Source of the DNA: Paractinoplanes ovalisporus
GTDB taxonomy: Bacteria > Actinomycetota > Actinomycetes > Mycobacteriales > Micromonosporaceae
Direction: 5' to 3'
NCBI RefSeq assembly: GCF_016834655.1
Contig: NZ_JAENHP010000010.1
Coordinates: 62,001 to 126,000, forward strand
DNA length: 64,000 nucleotides
Shown one piece after another: positions 57,572 through 64,000 of the stretch (the stretch's first letter is position 1; every line of letters begins with the position of its first letter). Below the pieces are notes generated by a model. That model worked only from the letters and a program-made list of their open reading frames with translations, searched no databases and was not told where the DNA came from. A program made the position numbers and the translations under genes.

Positions 57572-59062
57572 TCAGCGTTGGCGGGCGGCCACCCGGGCGA
57601 TGGTGCCGGCGAGCAGCAGGGCCAAGCCGATCAGGGCCGCCGTGGTCGTGTCGGTTCCGGTGATCGGCAGGCCGCCGCCGGTGCCGCCGCCAGTGCCGCC
57701 GCCTCCGGTGGCTGGGGCGGCTGCGGTGATCACGATGGCGGCGCTGTCGTCGGACGGGTCGGGGTCGCCGGCCGGGGGTGGGCCGAGACGCTCGGTCTTG
57801 ATGCTGCCGCGCAGGGTGCCGCGCTTGTCGACGCGCAGCGTGAAGTCGAAGTTGACGGTCTTGCCGGGCGCGTAGGGCACGCCCTCGAACGGTTCGGTGA
57901 AGCAGTAGAAGTTGCCGTCGCCCTCGTGGGCGCCGGGCGGGAACGGCGCCCCGGGGGTCGGGCGTTCGACGTTGAACGGCTCGCACAGGCGGGAATGCTT
58001 GACCACCGTGGTGCCCGCGGGCGGCGTCACCGTGATCTGCAGGTAGGAGCCCAGCTCCGACGCGTAGCCCTCGATGCGCGCCGGGCCGTTGTTGCGCATC
58101 CCGAGGCGTACGGGAATGGTCTGGCCGACCTTGCCGCTGCTGGTGGCGCCGATCGCCGTGAAGTTGGACTGGTTGACGCCGGTGACGGTGATCGAGAAGC
58201 CGTCCGCGTTGTTGTTGGGGTCGGTCTCGGTCTGCGGGTCGGCCAGCGCCGAGGCCACGGGGGCGAGTTCTAGCTCGGGACCGGACCCGGCCGGCGACGG
58301 GCGGCCCAGATCGGCGTAGTCCTGCGCGGTGTACCACGTGAAGGTGGCGTACCACTGGCTCGGCGCCCACACCATGTCGGTCGCGGTGAGCTGCCATGGT
58401 GTGGCCAGGCGGTAGGTCTGGCCCGGGGCCAGTTCGAGGTCGAACCGGCAGGCGGCGCCGAACTCGGTGGGGGCGCAGTTGCTGTGTGGCGCGGCGGCGA
58501 ACCCGCGGACCGTGCTCAGCTCGAGGACCACGCCGGTCACCGGGTTGTCGCCGGTGTTGCGGACGCCGGCGGTCAGGCCGGTGGACGCCCCGGTCGCGAG
58601 CGAGACGTCGCCCTGGGTCTCGACCGAGGCCAGCGAGACCTGCTCGGCGATGGTGATCGTGCCGGTGGCGGTGGCCCGCGTGCGGCCGTCAACGACCGCG
58701 CGGACGGTCAGTCGCGCGGTCGCGCCCAGCCGGGCGCCGGGCTTGGCTATCACCGAGAGCGAGACGTTGCTGGCACTGCCGGGGCAGGTGATCGTGGCGG
58801 GCGTGGTGACGCATCGGGGGTCGGTCCACGGCGCGACCGTGGCGATCTCGCTCACCGCGGCGACGTCGACCACGAGCTCGCCCCGGGTCGCCTCGGAATA
58901 GGGCAGCACCGAATATTCCACCCGCATCGCCTTGGCGGCGCCGCCGGGCTCGACGCTGACATCGGCCATCGTCAGTTTCCACACGGGGGCGGCCTGGGCC
59001 GCGGCCGCGGGCACGAGGGCGGCGATCAGCACGATCAGGGCGACGCCGGCGAGCCTGCGCAT
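57572..59062 (-). CDS. Cell-wall-anchored surface protein (LPITG sortase signal)
   Basis: A 496-residue secreted protein. Signal peptide RRLAGVALIVLIAALVPAAA ending AQA. The body is beta-rich with several Ig/DUF11-like repeats (SVEPGGAAKAMRVEYSV, TGLTAGVRNTGDNPVTGVVL, VRLGMRNNGPARIEGY). A Gly/Thr linker (GGGGTGGGTGGG) leads to LPITG, a hydrophobic helix (TAALIGLALLLAGTIARVA) and a basic tail RQR: a class-E-like sortase target. GGAGAAG precedes ATG 59062. No sortase gene is in the window. Role unknown; surface adhesion or display fits. Confidence 0.85.
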   Translation of the reverse strand: MRRLAGVALIVLIAALVPAAAAQAAPVWKLTMADVSVEPGGAAKAMRVEYSVLPYSEATRGELVVDVAAVSEIATVAPWTDPRCVTTPATITCPGSASNVSLSVIAKPGARLGATARLTVRAVVDGRTRATATGTITIAEQVSLASVETQGDVSLATGASTGLTAGVRNTGDNPVTGVVLELSTVRGFAAAPHSNCAPTEFGAACRFDLELAPGQTYRLATPWQLTATDMVWAPSQWYATFTWYTAQDYADLGRPSPAGSGPELELAPVASALADPQTETDPNNNADGFSITVTGVNQSNFTAIGATSSGKVGQTIPVRLGMRNNGPARIEGYASELGSYLQITVTPPAGTTVVKHSRLCEPFNVERPTPGAPFPPGAHEGDGNFYCFTEPFEGVPYAPGKTVNFDFTLRVDKRGTLRGSIKTERLGPPPAGDPDPSDDSAAIVITAAAPATGGGGTGGGTGGGLPITGTDTTTAALIGLALLLAGTIARVAARQR

Positions 59063-59292
59063 CAGGGGCTTCTCCTCCGTGGGGGCGGACGAGGGGAGCG
59101 TACCGCCTGCTCGGAGCGCAATCTGCCCCTGTGGATAACCGGTGCGGCAACGCCGGGAGAGAGTGCAGCCGGCGGTGACGCTGACGTTCAGGGACACAGT
59201 GGCGGGTGGCGACGACCAGGTGACTTTGGTGGGGGCGGCGGTTCACTTTCGGCAGTTCCGGGCCCGGCCGGCCCGCTCCTACCTTGAGGCGC

Positions 59293-60387
59293 ATGATCCG
59301 ACGCTTCCTGCGTAGAACCCTGGCCACCCTGTCCCTCCTGGTGGCGACGCTGCCGATCGGCGCCGCCGCGACCGCGGCCCCGGCCCTGAGCCTGCCGCGC
59401 CCCACCGGCCCGTACGCGGTCGGCACGACCTGGCTGCACCTGACCGACCCGACCCGGGCCGACCCGTGGCGACCGGAGGTCCGGCGCGAACTGATGGTGT
59501 CGCTGTGGTACCCCGCCCGGCCCGGCACCGGCCCGGCCGCTCCCTACACCACGGCCGCCGTCTCGTCGCGGATCGTCGCCGCCGAGGGCCTGCCCCTGCC
59601 GCCGGACGTGCTGACCACCGTGGCCACCAACGCCCGGCGCGACGTGCCGGTCCGGGCGCCGGCCGGACGGGGCTGGCCGCTGGTGGTGCTGTCGCCCGGG
59701 TTCAGCCTGAGCCGGGAGTCGCTCACCGGGCTGGCCGAGGATCTGGCCGCCCGCGGTTACGTGGTGGCGGGCGTGGACCATCCGTACGAGGCCCGGGGTG
59801 TCGAGTTCCCCGACGGCCGGGTGGCCGAGTGCCTGGCCTGCGAGCTGAGCGGAGTGCTGCCGCGGGTGGTGGAGGGCCGGGCCGCCGACGTGTCGTTCCT
59901 GCTGGACCGGTTGACCGGCGACCGGCCCGCCTGGCGCGGCGCCCGATACCTCGACCGCCACCGGATCGCGGTGGTGGGTCACTCGATCGGCGGGGCGAGC
60001 GCCGCGCACCTGCTGACCACCGACCGGCGGGTGGACGCGGCCGCCGACCTGGACGGCACCCTGTTCGTCCCGGTCGCCGCGGCCCGGCCGCTGCTGCTGG
60101 TGGGCGCGGACCGGCCGGCCGACGCCAGCTGGGTGCGGGACTGGCCCGGCCTGACCGGGTGGAAGCGGTGGCTGGCCGTCGCCGGCAGCGGGCACATGTC
60201 GTTCACCGACCGGCCGGTGCTCGGCGCCCAGCTCGGCCTGGACCCCGGGGCCATCCCGGCCGACCGGCAACTGCTGATCACCCGCGAGTACGTGGCCGCC
60301 TTCCTCGACGTGCACCTGCGCCGCCGCGACCGGGCGCTGCTGGACGGGCCGTCCCCGGCTTTCCCGGAGGTCACCCGGACATACTGA
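59293..60387 (+). CDS. Secreted alpha/beta hydrolase (PAF-acetylhydrolase/dienelactone-like)
   Basis: A 364-residue protein with a signal peptide (RRFLRRTLATLSLLVATLPI, AAATAAPA). The mature part has ELMVSLWYPARPGTGPAAPY, typical of PAF-AH II-like lipases, WPLVVLSPGFSLSRESLTGL (oxyanion), the nucleophile in VVGHSIGGASAA, Asp in ADLDGTLF and His in VAGSGHMSFTD. ATG 59293 follows GAGG; a TTG at 59284 is possible. Ester or lactone substrates are likely. The 3' end overlaps the remnant phosphatase gene by 17 nt. Confidence 0.88.
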   Translation: MIRRFLRRTLATLSLLVATLPIGAAATAAPALSLPRPTGPYAVGTTWLHLTDPTRADPWRPEVRRELMVSLWYPARPGTGPAAPYTTAAVSSRIVAAEGLPLPPDVLTTVATNARRDVPVRAPAGRGWPLVVLSPGFSLSRESLTGLAEDLAARGYVVAGVDHPYEARGVEFPDGRVAECLACELSGVLPRVVEGRAADVSFLLDRLTGDRPAWRGARYLDRHRIAVVGHSIGGASAAHLLTTDRRVDAAADLDGTLFVPVAAARPLLLVGADRPADASWVRDWPGLTGWKRWLAVAGSGHMSFTDRPVLGAQLGLDPGAIPADRQLLITREYVAAFLDVHLRRRDRALLDGPSPAFPEVTRTY

Positions 60388-60806
60388 TCCGGGCCCGGAT
60401 CGCGGTCAGGCGGTCGGGCTTCAGTCCGGCCACACGCAGAGTGTCCTCGATGTCCACTGTGGTGAGAAGGTCACTCAGCACCTCGTGGATCGTCGTGCCG
60501 TGCTCGGCCAGCCGCTCGACGACCGGGTCGTCGTCCCGGCCGAAGTGGGTGCGCAGGCGGTCGCCGCTGAGCGCGTAGTCCTCGACGATCGCGTCCGTGG
60601 TCACGCCGGCCAGGGCCAGCACGAGCAGGGCGATCAGGCCGGTGCGGTCGCGGCCGATGCCGCAGTGGACGAGCACCCCGCCCGGCCCGGCGTCGGCGAT
60701 CGCGGTCAGCGCGGACACGCAGCGGCCGGCTTTCGCGGGTCGGCAGGCCACCCAGATCCCGTACGTTGTGACAACCGGGCCAGACGAGGTCTCGTGTGCT
60801 CTCCAC
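60371..60806 (-). pseudogene. Tyrosine phosphatase gene with internal out-of-frame deletion
   Basis: The start, GTG at 60806, encodes VESTRDLVWPGCHNVRDLGG, LPT, the usual front of actinobacterial protein-tyrosine phosphatases of the Y_phosphatase3 group. About 23 residues in, the homology jumps to another frame: GRCVSALTAIADAGPGGVLV, HCGIGRDRTGLIALLVLALA (P-loop HCxxGxxRTG) and the tail to 60371. The 110-130 residues expected between, including the general-acid Asp region, are gone. The join lies near 60735-60750. The intact C-terminal frame alone could start only at a non-native ATG/GTG around 60751. Confidence 0.75.
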
Positions 60807-60844
60807 GGGGCCGGATGCTAGCGCTCGATTCGTAAATGGATTGC

Positions 60845-63031
60845 TCAGAGCAGCTTGTCGAGGGTGATCGGCAGATCGCGGACCCGGATGCCGGTCGCGT
60901 TGAAGACGGCGTTGCCGACCGCCGCGGCCGATCCGACGTTGCCGAGTTCGCCGAGACCGCGGGCGCCGACCTCGCTGACCTGAGGGTCCGGGTGGTCGAG
61001 CCAGTGCACGTCGATGGCGGGGACGTCGGCGTTGACCGGGACCAGGTAGTCGGCCATGTTCGCCGCCGCGTACCGGCCGTCCGGTTCGATCGGGTCGCTC
61101 TCCAGCAGGGCGCCCCCGATGCCCCAGATGATCCCGCCGATGAGCTGGCTGCGCGCCGTCCGGGCGTTGATCACCGTTCCCACGTCGAAGACCGACGTGA
61201 ACCGGCTGACCCGGATGTCGCCGGTGAGCCGGTGCACCCGCACCTCGCAGAAGTGCGCGCCGAAGGACTGGAACGCGTACGGGCCGTCCCGGTCGATGCC
61301 CTCCGTGTTCTCCACCGCCTGGACGTCCGGCACGCCCATCGCGCGGAGCAGGTCGCGGAACCCCATCGACCGGCGGCCCGAGCTGACCCGCCCCTGCCGG
61401 TAGCGGACATCGGCCGGGTCGAGCCCGTGGAACGGTGAGCGCGGGTTCTCCACGGCGGCCCGGATGAGCGCGGTGACCGCCGACCGGCATGCGGCCTGCA
61501 CCGCGGGGACGGTGCTGGCCGTGGCGCCGGAACCGACGGCCGCCGAACCGCCGGGCGGCAGTGCCGAATCGCCGAGTTCCGGCACCATCGCGGCGACCGG
61601 CAACCCCAGCGCGTCCGCCCCGGCCACTGCCAGCATGGTCCAGGCTCCGGTGCCGATGTCGGAGGTGCCCGAGGCAACGGTCACCCGGCCGTCGTCGCGG
61701 AACTGCACCCGGGCCGAGCTCGACCCGCGGCCCCCTTGGTAGATCGCGGTGGCCATGCCCATGCCGATCAGCCAGTCGCCGTCGGTCCGCGACCGGGGTC
61801 GCCGGGGGCGGCGGTCCCAGCCGAAGCGCATGGCCCCGACCCGGTAGCACTGGTCGAGATACTTGCTGGAGAAGCGGCGTCCACCGAGAGGTTCCCGTAC
61901 GGCGTAGTTGCGCAGCCGCAGCTCCACCGGGTCGATGCCGGTCCGCGTGGCCAGCTCGTCGAACGCCGTCTCGACCGCGAACGCGCCGGGCGCCTCTCCG
62001 GGGCCCCGCATCGCCCAGGTCGACGGGGTGTCCAGCGTGACCAGGCGCTGGTCGATCCGGATGTTCGGGGTGCGGTAGAGGACCGCCGACGTGCCCTCGG
62101 CCGGCATCAGCGGCCATCCGGCGACCGCGGGCATCTCGGCGTCGCTCTCGTGGCTGAGCGCGATCAGGCGGCCGTCGGATTCGGCGCCCAGCCGCACGGT
62201 CTGCCGTACGGCCGACCGGTGCCCGACGGTGGTGAACAGTTGCTCGCGGGTCAGCACCACCTTCAGCGGCCGTCCTAGGGCACGGGCGGCGGCCGCGCAC
62301 AGCTTCGCCTCGTTCCACGCCGGGACGCGGCTGCCGAACCCGCCGCCGGTGTAGCGGGCGATCACCCGTACCTTGGCCGGCTCGACGCCGAGGCTCGCCG
62401 CGATCGCCGACGCGTGACGCTGCGGTCCCTGCGAGCCGCAGTAGAGGGTGAGCTGGTCGTCCTGCCACACGGCGGTGGTGGCGTGCGGCTCCATGGCGAC
62501 GTGGTGCTGGGCGTGCTGGGAGACGGTGGTGGTGATGGTGACCGGGGCCGACGCCAGGGCTTCGTCGATCGAGCCCACTCCGGGGGCCAGCACCTGCTCG
62601 GCGCCCGGCGACGTGCCGGGGCCCGAGTCGGCCAGCGAAGTCCGTGGCGTTGTGCTCGTGTATTCGGCGGTCACCAGCGCGGCGGCGTCCCGGGCCCGTT
62701 CGAGGGTGTCGGCCACGACCAGGCCGATGATCTGGCCGCGGAAGCGCACCGTGGTGTCCTGCAGCACGGTGTAGTTCTCGGCGCCCCGGCCCGCGAAGTC
62801 GTTGATGATCCGGATCGACCGGAACGGGGTGTAGACGGCCAGGACGCCCGGCGCGGCCTCGGCGAGGGAGACATCCATTTCCCGTACGGTGCCCCGGCCG
62901 ACCGTGGCCAGGATCAGATGCCCGTAGACCAGGCCGTCGGGGTGGTAGTCGGCGGCGTACGGGGCGCGCCCGGTCACCTTCAGCGGTCCGTCGACGCGGG
63001 CGGTCTCGCGTCCGATCGGGGAGACGCTCAT
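60845..63031 (-). CDS. Molybdenum-binding subunit of a xanthine-dehydrogenase/PaoC-like oxidoreductase
   Basis: A 728-residue catalytic subunit. IGRETARVDGPLKVTGRAPY at the start is typical; GGGFGSR binds the molybdopterin cytosine dinucleotide; STWAMRGPGEAPGAFAVETA and the GLGELGNVGSAAAVGNAVFN end (Glu as base) fit the xanthine dehydrogenase family, YagR/PaoC group. ATG 63031 overlaps the FAD-subunit stop by 4 nt. Family substrates are aldehydes or N-heterocycles; none is shown. The required small [2Fe-2S] subunit should lie beyond the right edge. Confidence 0.92.
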   Translation of the reverse strand: MSVSPIGRETARVDGPLKVTGRAPYAADYHPDGLVYGHLILATVGRGTVREMDVSLAEAAPGVLAVYTPFRSIRIINDFAGRGAENYTVLQDTTVRFRGQIIGLVVADTLERARDAAALVTAEYTSTTPRTSLADSGPGTSPGAEQVLAPGVGSIDEALASAPVTITTTVSQHAQHHVAMEPHATTAVWQDDQLTLYCGSQGPQRHASAIAASLGVEPAKVRVIARYTGGGFGSRVPAWNEAKLCAAAARALGRPLKVVLTREQLFTTVGHRSAVRQTVRLGAESDGRLIALSHESDAEMPAVAGWPLMPAEGTSAVLYRTPNIRIDQRLVTLDTPSTWAMRGPGEAPGAFAVETAFDELATRTGIDPVELRLRNYAVREPLGGRRFSSKYLDQCYRVGAMRFGWDRRPRRPRSRTDGDWLIGMGMATAIYQGGRGSSSARVQFRDDGRVTVASGTSDIGTGAWTMLAVAGADALGLPVAAMVPELGDSALPPGGSAAVGSGATASTVPAVQAACRSAVTALIRAAVENPRSPFHGLDPADVRYRQGRVSSGRRSMGFRDLLRAMGVPDVQAVENTEGIDRDGPYAFQSFGAHFCEVRVHRLTGDIRVSRFTSVFDVGTVINARTARSQLIGGIIWGIGGALLESDPIEPDGRYAAANMADYLVPVNADVPAIDVHWLDHPDPQVSEVGARGLGELGNVGSAAAVGNAVFNATGIRVRDLPITLDKLL

Positions 63032-64000
63032 CGGGTCCGCTCCAGCTCCAGAAGGGCGCGGACCAGCGTCCGCCGCATCAGTTCGGGTTTGAAAGCGTTG
63101 TGCCGCAACGGCCGTACGCCGTCGAGGGCCCGTGCGGACGCCGCCTCGTAGGACGCCTCGGTCGCGGGCCGGCCGGCCAGGGCCGCTTCGACCGCCGCCA
63201 GCCGCCAGGGCCGCGTGCCCATGCCGCCCACGGCCACGCGGGCCTCCACAATGGTGTCCCGTTCCCGCCGCACCGCCACCGCCGCCGACGCGAGCGCGAA
63301 CTCGTACGACTGCCGGTCGCGGACCTTCACATAGATCGAGTGCGAGGCCCAGGGGAGGCGGGGGAGGACGACGGCGGTGATCAGTTCGCCGGGCTGCAGA
63401 TCGTGTTCGCGATGGGGCGTGTCGCCGGGCAACAGGTAGAGGTCGCGCAGGCTGATCGTGCGTTCCCCGGTCCGGCTCCGCAGGCGCACGGTGGCGTCCA
63501 GGGCGACCAGGGCGACGGCGAGGTCGCTGGGGTGGGTGGCCACGCAGGAGTCGCTGGTGCCGAGCACGGCGTGCATCCGGTTCTCACCGCCGACGGCGGG
63601 GCATCCGCTGCCCGGCCGGCGCTTGTTGCAGGGCACGCTGACGTCGCGGAAGTAGCCACAGCGCGTACGTTGCAACAGGTTCCCGCCGATGCTGGCCATG
63701 GTGCGCAGCTGACCGGAGGCGCTCGCTTCGAGGGCCTGCGCCACCACCGGGTAGTCGCGGCGGACCAGCGTGTGCGTGGCCACGTCCCTCATCCGTACGA
63801 GGGAACCGATCTCCAGGCCCTCACCGGTCGCCTCGATGGCCCGCAGGGGAAGGCGATTGATGTCCAGGACCCGGCCCGGGGTCATCACCTCGAGCTTCAT
63901 CAGGTCCACGAGTGTCGTCCCGCCGGCCAGGAAGGCGGTGCCGGGATCGGCCTCGCGCACCGCTTCGGCGACGCTGCCCGGACGGGCGAACTGGAACTCA
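63028..64000 (-). CDS. FAD/[4Fe-4S] subunit of a PaoB-like molybdoenzyme (5' end outside window)
   Basis: At least 323 residues are visible; the frame is open to the right edge (EFQFARPGSVAEAVREADPG). FLAGGTTLVDLMKL and TMASIGGNLLQRTRCGYFRD are the FAD motifs. The insertion RCGYFRD, CNKRRPGSGCPA and SDSCVATHPSDL carries the four Cys of the extra [4Fe-4S] cluster seen in PaoB/YagS and 4-hydroxybenzoyl-CoA reductase. It overlaps the Mo-subunit gene by 4 nt, in the PaoA-PaoB-PaoC order. Confidence 0.9.
   Translation of the reverse strand, partial: EFQFARPGSVAEAVREADPGTAFLAGGTTLVDLMKLEVMTPGRVLDINRLPLRAIEATGEGLEIGSLVRMRDVATHTLVRRDYPVVAQALEASASGQLRTMASIGGNLLQRTRCGYFRDVSVPCNKRRPGSGCPAVGGENRMHAVLGTSDSCVATHPSDLAVALVALDATVRLRSRTGERTISLRDLYLLPGDTPHREHDLQPGELITAVVLPRLPWASHSIYVKVRDRQSYEFALASAAVAVRRERDTIVEARVAVGGMGTRPWRLAAVEAALAGRPATEASYEAASARALDGVRPLRHNAFKPELMRRTLVRALLELERTR

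Overview
The window is very GC-rich, uses many GTG starts, and its genes are typical of a mycelial actinomycete. Two extracytoplasmic xylanases with CBM2/CBM13 modules, a sigma factor with an AbfB domain, a PASTA-less Ser/Thr kinase and mycothiol-era enzyme families fit Micromonosporaceae (Actinoplanes-like) best, with other Actinobacteria possible. No rRNA, tRNA, CRISPR array or intact insertion sequence was seen.

Layout. 1-7.3 kb: regulators and small redox/hydrolase genes. Two paralogous TetR repressors flank a flavoprotein disulfide reductase and a secreted alpha/beta hydrolase, and all three promoters carry a GAACGTTC dyad. A cyclase-family enzyme and a STAND-type ATPase regulator follow divergently. 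At 7.4-8.0 kb the 5' ends of two divergent genes (a VOC protein and a LuxR regulator) appear to have been removed together.

8-21.5 kb is an arabinoxylan-utilisation island: a sugar ABC importer without its own ATPase, an intracellular-type GH10 protein lacking the acid/base segment, a GH43 beta-xylosidase, a secreted GH11-CBM2 xylanase, a secreted GH10-CBM13 xylanase, a membrane Ser/Thr kinase, a secreted CBM13-GH62 arabinofuranosidase, and an ECF-type sigma factor with a zinc-binding motif, membrane segments and an AbfB (arabinose-binding) domain on one chain. That sigma factor is a candidate one-protein sensor for arabinoxylan.

22-35.4 kb is one long minus-strand catabolic unit. A GntR regulator lies upstream of a BMP-type ABC importer (binding protein, double ATPase, two permeases), then amidohydrolase, bicupin, PEBP-like, FAD monooxygenase, metallo-beta-lactamase-fold, carboxymuconolactone-decarboxylase-like, 3-hydroxyisobutyrate-dehydrogenase-like and aldehyde dehydrogenase genes, with AraC and a small membrane protein at the end. 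Most genes overlap by 4 nt or nearly touch. A 13-bp motif occurs three times at the transporter promoter. The substrate is unknown; a ring compound such as an N-heterocycle or a furanic/aromatic acid is a reasonable guess.

35.6-49 kb: siderophore-interacting protein, FAD monooxygenase, DedA, a divergent BlaI/M56 pair, a secreted RCC1-repeat protein, a three-gene partner-switching set (two MEDS-HATPase proteins and a STAS protein), an ABC-2 exporter and NhaA. 49-64 kb: a GGDEF-EAL protein, a DUF2243-GNAT chimera, gene fragments, a large membrane metallopeptidase, a DxDxDG protein, an LPITG-anchored wall protein, a secreted hydrolase, a broken tyrosine phosphatase, and two subunits of a PaoABC/xanthine-dehydrogenase-like molybdoenzyme running off the right edge.

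A recurring theme is clean deletion: VOC/LuxR, the GH10 protein, the tyrosine phosphatase, a maleylpyruvate-isomerase fragment, the N-terminus of the aldehyde dehydrogenase and the DUF2243-GNAT junction. All assignments are from reading motifs; no database search was run.
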